In this document: positions 35,701 through 43,639 of the stretch, in pieces
How positions within the stretch are numbered: position 1 is the stretch's first letter
Layout of the letters: each line of letters opens with the position of its first letter
Assembly: GCA_000727475.1 (NCBI GenBank)
Contig: KL647326.1
Span: forward strand, 651,019 to 715,018
Reading direction: 5' to 3'
Source: Sarcocystis neurona
Taxonomy: Eukaryota; Apicomplexa; Conoidasida; Eucoccidiorida; Sarcocystidae
DNA: 64,000 nucleotides
The notes under the pieces: generated by a model
The model's input: the letters and a program-made list of their open reading frames with translations, nothing else
Databases searched by the model: none
What the model was told of the DNA's origin: nothing
Translations under genes and position numbers: made by a program

Positions 35701-35704
35701 GCAT
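17598..35704 (-). CDS. NUP93: NUP93/Nic96-like scaffold nucleoporin (split gene, gene span)
   Basis: A - strand gene of at least eleven exons with matching phases, about 1,430 codons in the ten exons placed. NUP93/Nic96 is a helical scaffold protein of the inner ring of the nuclear pore and binds several other nucleoporins. Family-like landmarks seen in order: WWRALYLIFRTGNLQ (family: a YxCLRxGxL helix), TDPHLLLLLSLI (family: DPYKxAxYxII), SQEDFLHYRLLLSLS (family: EDYLWLKLxxV), EETLLSLLQQL then GPAFF (family: LxDLQ...GExxF), and LVYPCMLAWTGCCLEAVEWL (family: LYFQVLLLxGQFExAI). Long Gln, Ala and Glu runs interrupt it, making it much larger than the ~820 residues of the animal protein. One or more exons between 25,026 and 23,881 are unresolved. 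The match is by pattern only. Confidence 0.6.
17827..17866. repeat. (CATA)n microsatellite
   Basis: Tandem CATA units with one CATG interruption, in the last intron of the NUP93-like gene. A shorter run of the same unit lies at 14,684-14,703. Confidence 0.9.
18790..18860. repeat. (TG)n plus (TA)n microsatellites
   Basis: A TG run of about 13 units at 18,807-18,831 is followed by TA runs. It lies in the last intron of the NUP93-like gene. Confidence 0.9.
19821..19947 (-). CDS. NUP93: NUP93-like gene: short helical exon
   Basis: Starts with one base that completes the codon from 20,647 and ends CCC|gtaagt, a consensus donor, in phase 0. It encodes LLWLPGMTQQQQTTNYVFPL and FAALVEVITHVLLKLLGQR. 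Confidence 0.6.
20181..20545. repeat. minisatellite, about 150-180 bp unit, two and a half copies
   Basis: CCTTATGCGGCTTATCCTCTGTATCCACA and variants recur near 20,182, 20,363 and 20,511. Each is followed by TCTA/TA runs and a GGAACATTACGCTGC-type segment. It is intronic in the NUP93-like gene; a (TCTA)n run lies inside at about 20,393-20,412. Confidence 0.75.
20647..20786 (-). CDS. NUP93: NUP93-like gene: short helical exon
   Basis: Phase 0 start after ggctctggtgcag; ends TCTGC|gtaaga in phase 2. It encodes RQRMQQLLEAWQQTRIALSA and GDYRGALSLYLQAQR, an alpha-solenoid-like helix pair. An in-frame TGA just upstream of the acceptor supports the border. Confidence 0.6.
21115..21440. repeat. TG/TCTG-rich tandem array, about 65-70 bp unit
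   Basis: The module TGTGTCTCTCTGTGTnTATATCTCTATGTATTCGTCTGTC plus TATATCTGTC recurs about three times between 21,235 and 21,440. It is in an intron of the NUP93-like gene. Confidence 0.7.
22110..22155. repeat. (TG)n microsatellite
   Basis: An interrupted TG run immediately 3' of the donor at 22,170 (- strand). Confidence 0.85.
22171..22295 (-). CDS. NUP93: NUP93-like gene: short helical exon
   Basis: A 125-base exon after a long CTG/TTG tract ending ggctgcag, and before AAAG|gtaata. It starts with two bases, completing the codon left by the 23,431 donor, and ends in phase 0. It encodes LTEETLEAAACAPALHRGQL and FLRQTATFFLSAFELLK. Confidence 0.55.
22301..22730. repeat. CAG/CAA/ACA trinucleotide tract
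   Basis: About 430 bases of CAG/CAA triplets on the + strand. They are CTG/TTG on the coding - strand, where they form the long pyrimidine-biased 3' end of the intron before the exon at 22,295. Frames on both strands are open but almost monotonous. Confidence 0.8.
23431..23880 (-). CDS. NUP93: NUP93-like gene: exon with helical C-terminal region
   Basis: Starts after tctcgtcttctcttttcctag with two bases of a split codon and ends CATGC|gtaagc in phase 1. It encodes SSIEPGLLAHVLLLPFLVNE, Gln and Gly inserts, then LLRGIYAAIRNEGERRRALK and SFLAAWLLDDYRSCM. The + strand is also open over this interval (23,120-23,875) but has no splice or start context. Confidence 0.55.
24000..24950 (-). other. 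unresolved exon(s) of the NUP93-like gene in a CAG-rich block
   Basis: An exon chain must bridge phase 0 at 25,027 and phase 1 before 23,880. This interval is open in all three - frames over long stretches, with poly-Leu or poly-Ala readings. The most protein-like piece is APWVLLLHVQVVSFLLMRLL followed by LYYISAVCGPLSNAAAV (about 24,750-24,600). I could not find a unique set of borders. Confidence 0.45.
24195..24310. repeat. CAG/GCA trinucleotide tract
   Basis: Near-uniform CAG triplets (CTG on the gene's - strand) within the unresolved exon region. Confidence 0.85.
25027..25782 (-). CDS. NUP93: NUP93-like gene: exon 5 (core Nic96 motifs)
   Basis: The best exon in the window: 252 codons in phase 0 at both ends, between tctctcttctcctgcag and TTGCAG|gtactg. 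It encodes NASQEDFLHYRLLLSLSVSD, EETLLSLLQQLAEKLRQQG, a Gln/Glu insert, VYPCMLAWTGCCLEAVEWLL, and later FLLLRAFQLSFANSSALACL. These fit, in the right order and spacing apart from the inserts, the EDYLW, LQ..Gex.F, YFQVLLLTGQFE and HLAIAL segments of NUP93. Confidence 0.65.
26270..26900. repeat. AT-rich array with 165 bp and 354 bp spaced repeats
   Basis: A TATTCCATATGTGTATAnGTGATGC...ACATTATACA segment occurs at about 26,648 and 26,810. A segment of form ATTCCT(C/T)(A/G)AACTGATCAA lies at about 26,526 and 26,880, each followed by a related 40-base stretch. A CATAGTATTGTACA motif recurs at about 26,296, 26,408 and 26,587. It is intronic in the NUP93-like gene. Confidence 0.7.
27260..27640. repeat. 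polypurine tract on + (polypyrimidine on -)
   Basis: GAGACGGGAGA/AGAGA-type purine-rich DNA with a (CA)n run just before it. It is in an intron of the NUP93-like gene, so it is CT-rich on the sense strand. The + frame reading is Arg/Glu monotony and is not taken as a gene. Confidence 0.7.
28033..28942. repeat. 65 bp dispersed repeat: three direct copies and one inverted copy
   Basis: Direct copies at about 28,033-28,097, 28,331-28,396 and 28,554-28,622 share ACACAGAAGC, an AAATTTAC core and GAGCACGGCTTC. A reverse-complement copy lies at about 28,878-28,942 (GAAGCTGTGCTCCTGTCTCG). All are in one intron of the NUP93-like gene. Confidence 0.8.
29425..29708 (-). CDS. NUP93: NUP93-like gene: exon 4
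   Basis: Between gctgtcgcgtcttcag and CCA|gtaggt. It encodes EELQKFYAALPPASSLES, an Ala/Gly/Thr-rich insert, and TDPHLLLLLSLIYPDAWPAV, which resembles the DPYKxAxYxII segment that comes just before the EDYLW motif in NUP93. It ends in phase 0, matching exon 5. Extra exons may lie between this and exon 3; a Leu-rich open block at 29,890-30,210 on - is one candidate. Confidence 0.55.
30210..32000. other. intron-like region of the NUP93-like gene
   Basis: Lies between exons 3 and 4. It holds TA/TATG runs and a purine-rich stretch on + at about 30,830-31,070. Short - strand frames near 30,600-30,800 (PTRQQKVDRATLPASSRL) are protein-like but lack usable splice borders. No gene is called. Confidence 0.5.
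32018..32414 (-). CDS. NUP93: NUP93-like gene: exon 3
   Basis: The acceptor ctttctctgcctgttgccag is strong. Start is phase 0, matching exon 2. It encodes VLLLLATGNFLQQQ, an Ala/Thr-rich insertion, then NYPQPPFFTFVARQLLVLLL and a charged helix. It ends at GCAC|gtgggt in phase 1, which fits the two-base start of exon 4. A second - frame here is open and Gln-rich, but ends at a stop. Confidence 0.45.
33242..33480. repeat. 168 bp tandem duplication in intron
   Basis: A segment ACGTACGTCCACCCACATGG... through CATGCACTGGTTAC at about 33,245-33,304 recurs at about 33,413-33,472 with roughly 80% identity by eye. It is inside the intron between exons 2 and 3 of the NUP93-like gene. Confidence 0.8.
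33764..34544 (-). CDS. NUP93: NUP93-like gene: exon 2
   Basis: Follows a very strong pyrimidine tract (tcgttttcctgtctttcgcacag). It encodes a helical region, LVQAALGCCYFLLLQHERQQ, poly-Gln, a 7-residue tandem repeat QQQQWGV, and WWRALYLIFRTGNLQ at the end, which resembles the CLRxG helix of the Nic96 domain. I place the donor at CAA|gtaatt (phase 0). The frame stays open for another 90 codons, so a longer exon is possible. Confidence 0.55.
33952..34014 (-). repeat. 21 bp in-frame tandem repeat (QQQQWGV)
   Basis: Three copies of a 21-base unit inside exon 2 of the NUP93-like gene, with units starting near 33,952, 33,973 and 33,994. The first two are identical in protein and the third reads into WEEDQERWEEED. 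Confidence 0.9.
34653..35704 (-). CDS. NUP93: NUP93-like gene: exon 1
   Basis: The start is chosen at 35,704 because TTCAAAATGCAG has a good apicomplexan start context and the in-frame upstream sequence is CT-rich and non-protein-like. It encodes MQTAAASF..., a helical LLQEEAVGLQRGVLLRREEE, Ala/Gln runs, and a conserved-looking TYQHTRLQHAYAFVGRSLL region. It ends at GC|gtgttt in phase 2. The donor is not ideal but the phase fits the next acceptor. Confidence 0.6.
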
Positions 35705-36950
35705 TTTGAAGAAAAAACGGGGGAAGAACGAAGAGCGAGCCAGACGGCGGAGGCAACCGGGAAGAGGCGGCCGGAGGCACAGGTAAGAAGACTTGACAAC
35801 AGCAGTGTGGGCAGAAAAGCGGCAACGAGACAAACGAAAGACAGCGGAAAACGCGGTAGAAGAAGAAGAGGAAGACGAGAGTGAGCCAAGAGGCACACGG
35901 AGAAAGACTCAGCACGCAGAGACAGGGGAAGAAGGCAGACAAAAAGGGCGTCTTTTTATCGACAGAAGGCGCAGAGCCTGCCAGGGGAAGCCGAGAGAAG
36001 AAAACTGCACTGATCCACGCCCCTCTCCCCACAAATGTGGGCATGTCTGACAATTTTCTTCAAAGTTCTTCCTGTGCAACTGATCCCACTTCGACAAGGC
36101 CAAACTTCTCTGTTTTTTGAGCCCCCTTCCTCGATCTTTCTCTGCGTAGTTCTTCGCCGCAGGCACTGGCCCCTATACCGGCTCCCCCTCTGTATACCGC
36201 AACCTACAGGACGTGTCCCTGCGTCTTGTGTCGGTCCACATCTCTCTCTGAGCTTCTTCTTGCCTTCTCCACCTCTGTCTCCCTGCATCTATCTGTCTGC
36301 CTCTGCCTCTCTGTGTCTGCGTTTTTCCACCCGCTGCCCGCAGGCACTGCTCCGCACTGCGATAGCCCGCTTCGATCCGCGTTAGCCAAGAAGTTCCACA
36401 CTCGGTTCATACGGCTTTTTTTAACGACAATCTTCTCTGTGCGAGACACCTGCACGACGCGTTGGTGTGCCTTTCTCACGCACTCCCTACAGCTCCCTCT
36501 TCCTCGCTCCAAGCGTTGTCTTTCGGCTATACGTTTCTCTCTACTGTCCTCGGTTTCCCTTCTGACCCTGTTTTCTAGCTAGTGTTCTTTGTCTCTTTTC
36601 AGTCTCCTCAGGTTGTGTCCCGATCCTATACTTCTCCACCAGGGGAGAAGGGTCGTCGACAAAGCACGCACCTGTGTCTATCCTCGTCATTCACGCTCTT
36701 CTGTCGCCTTCCCCTTACCTGCCCCCTTCCCTTCTTTTTGCTGTATTCTGCTCTACTTGCGATTGGCTATTCTAGACGAGACGTCCTATCCGTGTCTTTG
36801 CCTCCTTTTGGCTGTCTTCGGTAATAGAGAGTGTCCCTCGCGTCGTTTCAGCCGCTTCTGCTCTCTTCCTCTTCTCCCCTACGCTCCCCTTCCTCTTCTT
36901 CTCTTTTCCTCTTCCTCCTTGCTGGCCGCTAATATCGCCCGTTAACTGGC
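35705..36950 (-). promoter_or_regulatory. NUP93: probable 5' leader and promoter region of the NUP93-like gene
   Basis: Upstream of the start at 35,704. The region is strongly strand-biased, with long CT-rich runs on + (purine-rich on the gene's sense strand), notably 36,230-36,330 and 36,830-36,920. It has no repeat arrays and no clear exon. Several ORFs of 80-118 codons are Ser/Leu/Pro- or Arg-rich and look like by-products of composition. No TATA box was identified. Confidence 0.35.
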
Positions 36951-39900
36951 AGAGGAGTCCTTCCAGCGACGCCGTTCTCTACGACGGCGTATTTACGCAC
37001 AGACGTATGTGGAAACCGGCGTGCGCACATGGACGTCGTGCGACGCACAGACACATCCACATACATGTATATGTGGGAGAAGATAGGTAAAGCTGTACTG
37101 TGGGCTTCACTAACAAAGACATGCAAATCTATAGATGTACAACCCTGTATAGACATACAGCAAGGACTATTTACACAGGTGAAGTAAGAGATAGAGCAAG
37201 AGTCATGGGTGTGCGCGTACACACGTGTCCCTTTACGGTTGCACTGGGAGCAAGCAACCGTCTGGATCTCGGAGGGAGGCAGTTCTCCTCTCCTTATCCA
37301 CAGGTACTTCCACCTCAGTATATTCACGGACAGTCGGGGTCAGGGAGACGGAAATAAAGGCGACTGAGCGATACAGACCACGTACACAGCAAACAGAGTC
37401 CACACAGAGACGAAAAAAGCGCAAGGGAGAGTTTCACGTATTTACAGGTAAAGGTTGACAGTGAGAGATACAAAAAAACATTGTATTGGAGACCTCCACT
37501 AAAGCGTAAGTCGAGGGAGGGAGAGGAAGTTCTGCATACAAGAGGACTAAATGTGCAGTCTAGAAAAGGAATGGGGACGTGAGATACAGACATTCATATG
37601 TAGGCGTATAGGTTGAGAGTGACTGGCGAGCTAAACGTGCACATAGAGAGGGAGGAAGCTCACTACATGGATGCAGAAAAAAAGGGCTGTTGTTAATCAA
37701 CGTGTGCACACAGGGGCGGGCAGCAACATCCGCGGACAGAGAGAGAAAGAGGAACAGAGCATGCAAATGGGTGAATTTATGTCTCTTCACCTGGATTCCA
37801 CATGGCTGTGAAGACGGTCAACGGTTGCAAGACTGGCACGCATGAGTCAGCACGCCAGAAAAGGGAAAAATACGTGCACAACAGTTAAGAATCGTCGATC
37901 CAAACGAAGAAGTCGACTCCCCCGGTAACATTTGCGATCACAAAGGCCACACGGTGGTCAAATCGGTGCAGAAGCACCGAATATTCTGATTATACGTATA
38001 CAGAATCAGCGCTCAGCAAACGCGACGCTGTCGCACTCGAGGACGCAGAACAGGTCGCAGAAGGGCTAAGAGAAGAAGGCGTCGGTAATGAAGTTCGAGA
38101 AGCGGGAAAAGCCGGATGGTTGTAGGGGATCGGTGAACGGACGGCGGAGCTAGCGGAAAGGAATAGGCGTTAGAAGGAAGGGAAAAGGGCTGTGGAGTAG
38201 GGAGAAGTGGGAGAATATGCAGCACGCCAGACCACGGGAAGGTCCGGCACAGAGGAGACACGGATCCTGTGAACAAACAGGAGAAGATTCTGATCAACGG
38301 AAGCGAGCGAGGAAAAGCAACAGGTGGCTTGCCGCGGCATGCGGCCAGAGAAGACGACGGGGGGGAAAGCGTCTGGGTGGGTGGATGCATGCGTCGTGAG
38401 TGGGAACAGCCAATCATGGACAAAGAAGAAAGAGTAGATTGAAGAACACAAGATGCTTGGAGTTTGAATAAATGTTTATAGACGAATAGAATCACGTGTG
38501 TTCGCCGGTACGAAGATGATGGGCGCAGCGCAAAAGAGTGAGACATTGTGCGTCATGCAACGAGATCGCACAACTTCCACACAAACTGAGCAGACACTTT
38601 TTTTCACTATTAATTGTAGGTCCTGCTTTGTGTATACATAGTAGATATGAGGAGCTCCTTCATATCTCATGTATATATTGCGCATTCGTGATTATACATG
38701 TGCCTGCAGGTATATTATCTACGTGTGTGTACGTACAGGTATATGCTTGAAATTCTGTGACTATCTGTGCGCACCTATCTGCGTGAACATCTCCAAACAT
38801 TTCCAGAGCCGCGTATGTGTTTTACGTGCTTGGCCGCAGCATATCTACGTGTATATGTACATACGTGCGTATGCGTAGGCGTACGTATGCGTACATGTAT
38901 TGCTGTCTGCGTATGTAGCACGCGACGGCGGAAGGCGTGGCGGTTCGTGGAGGCATATCAGGTGCCATGTGTCCCTAGAAACAGAATAAAAAGAGGGCTT
39001 TGAATGGTTCGGGGACACAGATGTACATTCAAGAAGTTAGGTGCTTGACACCATATGAAGGAGTATCTATGTGCATACCTTTGTATAAGTGTACCACGTA
39101 GCAGCATCAGAGAGGGATACACAGGTGCACAGGGCTTCGGTGAGTCTACCGGTTTAAAGATGCGCCGACGACAATAGGTCAAATAAGGCTGGAGTCGAAC
39201 GATCATCGATAATCCCGTTGCGGTCATATCTCCTCACAGAAAAAATGTACACGTTTTGCAAAGAACCAGAAATGCCTACAGCAGAACACAAAAAGGGAGA
39301 TACCATGATGAGACCAACACCCTGCGCCGTCAGGTGCACGCGACAGTCTGAAAATGGGGTATTTCTCAACACTGAGACGCAAGACAGGTAGTCGGTTTTC
39401 GTGCTTGAGAAAAAAGACTACTTCTGCAAAGGCGGCGGCGGTGACTCATTATTTTGAACTAAACACACGAGTGTATCTCGACAGAATTGTCTACACGTAC
39501 GCGTGTGTTGATGGTTCACATATAAAATAATAACATGTGTTCACGACTCCAAGTGCATGCAAGCTTTACGGCTAATGTGTTGCTTGCAAAAGGAGTTCTG
39601 CTTGTTGACGGAATCAATCTTTCGAAAGGTGCTTGATTCGACTAGTAAATGGCGCGCAACAAGAATTTGACTGTATCGTGATAGTGCAAACAGGTTGATA
39701 TGCGAGCCGCAAAACTGTGCCAAAATAAGAGATGAGTCATCTGCTCTAAATTCAACTTTCATGGACACGTGCATGTGTAAACACATGAACACATATGTAT
39801 ATTTTCTTATTTTCTCCTACGTACGCACCTACGGATATATGGTGCACCTACAACGACGTTGTCATCGATACGTACCCACGTATAAAGACACTTGTGTTCA

Positions 39901-40960
39901 TGAACAGACATCTCTCGTGAGATTTGGTAGTCGGTCACTCCTCGCATGGCTCTGAGTGTACGGAGAGGGATGGCTACTAAACACAGGCATGATAACGGGT
40001 TTACCGACACGTGACACGCAAGATAATAGATAGCCCCCTCTAGAGCGTGAGAGAACGGAAAAGCGAAGCTACGAAGTCAGTGCATCGCAGGAGTTACCTT
40101 CTATATAATTGCGGGTGAAGGTGCATATATTCACGTATGTGTACGTGTGAGGAGATCTGTCATGCCCCTGGTGAAGTCCCTATGATAGAACGCCCATGGG
40201 TGCACGCGCGAGAACATAAAGAAGCAAAGATGTTGAGAAGTTAGTACACTGCACTTGATACACTTGCGTGTGTACAAATAGACACACATACCGTTTTATA
40301 AATGGAGCGCGCAGTAGCGCGTGCAGATGTGTTTATTGGACTACAGATTGCGCGTGGTCGACGTTTACATAGTAAATGAGACCACGCAGTGAAAAAGGTG
40401 CGTCGTGCAGTGCCCGCGTAATGAAGCAGACACCTAAGGTAGAGTACTTTTCAACCTCACGTAATGCTTCTTCTTCTCGGTTTTCGTCTCTTCGTTTTGC
40501 CACATTCGCTATTAAAAGCTACGGTTCAGCAGCGGTAGTACGCTTTATATGCAAATATTACAATCCACTGACGTTTACAATCGTGTCAGGACAACCACAC
40601 ACCTGTAGCAAAGTGTTAAGAACTACAACAGCAAGGTTCGTTTCTTTCGGCTTCAGCAGGGTACAACTCAGTTGGTGTATCTGGATTGATACCGTACGGT
40701 AGGCAAACCCTGCATTGTGCTCCAGGGCGCAGGGAAATAATAATCGGTACATTAAAATTCAGTAGATAATTCAAGTGGAATCCCTGGGCTGCAGTATATT
40801 AACCATTTGTCATTGATCAGTCACTTTGCAGCCCAACACGCTGTAGTACTAGGATTCAAACAACGACACTCGTACTTTTACGGGTGGGTGAGCATAAAAA
40901 AATTTCTTTTTCCCACGGACATAATAAACTGCTGGTACAGTATGATCTTACGGACACAGA
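36950..40960. other. repeat-poor region without a recognised gene
   Basis: Here the CAG and TA repeats stop and composition becomes even. ORFs are short (under 110 codons) and none shows a convincing start, splice pair or motif. A 108-codon + frame at 40,376-40,702 is the longest. Confidence 0.5.
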
Positions 40961-40967
40961 GCCTACA

Positions 40968-41165
40968 TTATCCAGATCCTGTGACAAAGTGCAACGCTGA
41001 CTGCAATTTCAGCAGTGAACGTACAGCAGCAGCAGCAGTAAATGTAGCAACCACATGAGGCGACAGGCGCAGCTGCAGCAGCAGGGCCGGCTGCAGAATG
41101 TGAAAGAGCGACTGTCCTCGTGCAAGCGGCTCGTCAAATCTCTTGTAAGCTCGTTCACCATATAT
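40968..41165 (-). CDS. hypothetical gene: last exon
   Basis: Phase 0 start after ttttgcaaaacacag, ending at TAA. It encodes IYGERAYKRFDEPLARGQSL, then a Leu/Ala-rich helical C-terminus (LQLRLSPHVVATFTAAAAVR). Confidence 0.5.
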   Translation of the reverse strand: MYGERAYKRFDEPLARGQSLFHILQPALLLQLRLSPHVVATFTAAAAVRSLLKLQSALHFVTGSG

Positions 41166-43627
41166 CTGTGTTTTGCAAAAGGGAACTGCACGTACACACA
41201 AAGGTACACATTGTATGTATATGTGACCACGACTGCACACCCAATTCATATAAGTTCCAGTTCACAACTGAGCATCTATAGCTACACGAGCGTGACCTTG
41301 AAAACGCAGCGACAAAAAACAGGATACCACGGGTAAAGAGGAGGAGGAAGCATTAAACAAAGAAGCCTGAAGACGAGAAGATGACTTACCTGGCGAGAGG
41401 CGGCATCACACAAATTCGTGAATCTGGAATCAGAAGACAGTAGAGTTTGGGGGAACAGGGTCCGTGTCAGCCTGAGTTCGTTTCTGCAGTTCTTCTGTGG
41501 ATGTGTGTCTCCAAGCATGAGTGCCATTACGCCGGTATACGTGTGCATATCGATACATACGCGTAGATATCCAGGTCAGAAGTACCGGCACATGTGCTTA
41601 TGTGGAGCAACATAGTAAGTGCGTAGTGCCAGTTTTCACCGAGGAACATGTGTTCGCAACTGCGATGGTGGAACTTATGTACAATGGTACTTATGCGCTA
41701 TGAGAATATATCCAGCCTTACACAGGATGGTCCTACAGTGATGTGTCAGACATATTCCCTTGAAGGAAAATGATACGCTGGGAACTTACGCGCACCTTAC
41801 CTGCTTCGACTCTAACAGATATACTCACACGTTTGTGACAGCAGATTTCATGACCTGACCAAGAACGTTACAGCTGTCTCTGGGAGTTGAAGATGAAAGA
41901 GTGAAAGCATGACCTGCACACGTGTGTGCCCCTAGAAATACCTTCGTTCCACCCGTCGCAGACATAGATACTATGTGGAAATAATGCAGGGATGGGGCAC
42001 GTGCACGCGTGCTCATGTTATAGGTGTGGCAGCCAGTCGTGAACTCGTGCCTGTACATGGTAGCTGCGGAATCTTTGGCAATTGCTGAAGTAGTGTCTCC
42101 TTTCATGTAGTGCATTTCGACACAACCGAAAAATCTCTCTTCAACACATGCCTGTTGATACATGCAGCGCAGCAGGACCTGGATCAGAAGCATACACGAC
42201 TATATTGTGTATAGTCCTCGAACGAATTTGATGCGTAAGCTGCGGCTTCAGTGATCTGCCGTGACACACGCCTGCAGCTGCGCCAGCAATTCCCTTGTTT
42301 CCAGAGATTCTTCGACTCGCAACTCAAATAGTCGACCCTTGAAGCTTTTCCATTTTGCATCAAAAGAATGTGTATTGCGGAGTGTAACGCACCTCAATTG
42401 ACGTGCACGGGCGCGGCTCGTCTACACGTTATTCACCGCGTCCAAATGATACTTGTAGACGCCCTGGAGGTGTGACCGTCCTTACATACGCCTTTAAGAG
42501 AAACGCTATATTTTTTGACACTCTCGCCTACAGAGATAATCACCGTATATATATATATATATATATATGTAGAGGGACCGTCGAAGAATTGATATACTGT
42601 ACAAATTCAATTCCGTTTCACAAACTTTTAGCGTGGTCGCTGTTGTTTTCTGACCAGCGCCGATAAGCTCACCTGAGCTCCTGTCCTCTGAACCTCCTCG
42701 TTGCGCTCCATCCAGATTATCTCTTCTTTTACACTGCAGAATGACACCAGGGGTACCAGAGCCGCAGACATTTCCGTTACGTTCGTCTGAAAAGAAGGAG
42801 TGATAGTTGCAGAGCCACAGAAGCGGCAGCTCGTCCGTCCCAGCGTCTGCGCTGTGGCTGGCTCCCGTCCTGCGGTTGTATGCTTCACGGAGAACGACTT
42901 CGAGGGCCTGCTTACAGTGAGATATTCACACTCGCGTATGAATATTCCTCCCCTCGAATGATGTTTTGAAGCTGAGCAGAAAAGTTGTCCCGTGTCGTCA
43001 ACGCTCGAAGTTTTCGGTTTTAGTTCTCCATGCGCCGAAGTAGCTGCAAGCATGTGACAATATGTCAAGTTTCGGTCGTTTAACGTGGAGCAGTTGCCAC
43101 CGGGGGGCGGAAAGCCAACACGCACGTCAGGAGCCACTTCTTCGAACGGGAGGAAGTGGTGTTTAGTGCTTGTGTACGTCGGCATCAGTATATCTTATAT
43201 TTTTTAGCGCGTTGCCAGAGTAACGTCCCAGTCGCCTCCGGCCTAAAAACATTAATGTTCTGGCGTGATCTCCCAGAGCCCTGCAAGCTGGTCTTTTTTT
43301 CGCAGGACTCGCTCCGGCCACAAACCGGGTTCTCATGTGTGCAACGATTTCTCGCAAGCGACCCGACTTGAATAAACGGCCGTTGCCCGTGCGGCCGCCA
43401 CAGCGTTCTCGGCTGCTGCCCCTGCAGTTCCGTTCTCCACTGGGACTGCCATGGTAGTGGACTTGCTGCTTCAAGGACATGTCCACAGCGCTCTTCATCA
43501 AGCCCACATGGTACCTGTTTGCCGCCGAAGTACAGCGAAGCGCGGGGGCAGACAGAGCAGCTTGTTGACGTGAAACAGTTCTACGGGGAGGAAAAAGTGT
43601 GGATGTGGGGAGCAGCTGAGCACGCAT
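40968..43627 (-). CDS. hypothetical protein, seven-exon gene model (gene span)
   Basis: Seven - strand segments, most with consensus splice borders, join with consistent phase into about 330 codons: 43,627-43,515; 43,465-43,368; 43,043-42,916; 42,786-42,673; 42,178-41,942; 41,494-41,390; 41,165-40,968. The N-terminus MRAQLLPTSTLFPPRRTVSR is basic and Ser/Thr-rich without acids, like a mitochondrial presequence. The rest has normal composition, for example TEMSAALVPLVSFCSVKEEI, FFGCVEMHYMKGDTTSAIAK and GERAYKRFDEPLARGQSLFH. I do not recognise the family. The three last exons have the best borders; the first two are weaker. Confidence 0.45.
41390..41494 (-). CDS. hypothetical gene: exon 6
   Basis: 35 codons in phase 0, ending CGCCAG|gtaagt, a consensus donor. 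The other two frames have stops. It encodes NELRLTRTLFPQTLLSSDSR and FTNLCDAASRQ. Confidence 0.55.
41942..42178 (-). CDS. hypothetical gene: exon 5
   Basis: 79 codons, phase 0 at both ends, after tatgcttctgatccag and before ACGAAG|gtattt. It encodes VLLRCMYQQACVEERFFGCV, EMHYMKGDTTSAIAKDSAAT and HYFHIVSMSATGGTK. Confidence 0.5.
42548..42572. repeat. (TA)n microsatellite
   Basis: The only long pure TA run in the repeat-poor half. It is downstream of the exon 4 donor, in the intron of the hypothetical gene. Confidence 0.9.
42673..42786 (-). CDS. hypothetical gene: exon 4
   Basis: Phase 0 at both ends, after tatcactccttcttttcag and before GCTCAG|gtgagc. It encodes TNVTEMSAALVPLVSFCSVK and EEIIWMERNEEVQRTGAQ. 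Confidence 0.5.
42916..43043 (-). CDS. hypothetical gene: exon 3
   Basis: Between attgtcacatgcttgcag and ACT|gtaagc. It encodes SAHGELKPKTSSVDDTGQLF and SKHHSRGGIFIRECEYLT. The following 129 bases are also open in frame, so the intron to 42,786 could be retained. Confidence 0.45.
43368..43465 (-). CDS. hypothetical gene: candidate exon 2
   Basis: Follows tgtccttgaagcag with a one-base start, as exon 1 needs. It encodes TTMAVPVENGTAGAAAENAV and an Ala-rich helix. The donor A|gtcggg is non-consensus, so this exon is weakly supported. Confidence 0.25.
43515..43627 (-). CDS. hypothetical gene 40,968-43,627: candidate exon 1
   Basis: ATG at 43,627; ends AACAG|gtacca in phase 2. The reading MRAQLLPTSTLFPPRRTVSR, then QQAALSAPALRC, is presequence-like. 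The frame is also open upstream (NFFVAGTYREDPTFV), so the start could be earlier. Confidence 0.3.
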
Positions 43628-43639
43628 CACAAACGTCGG

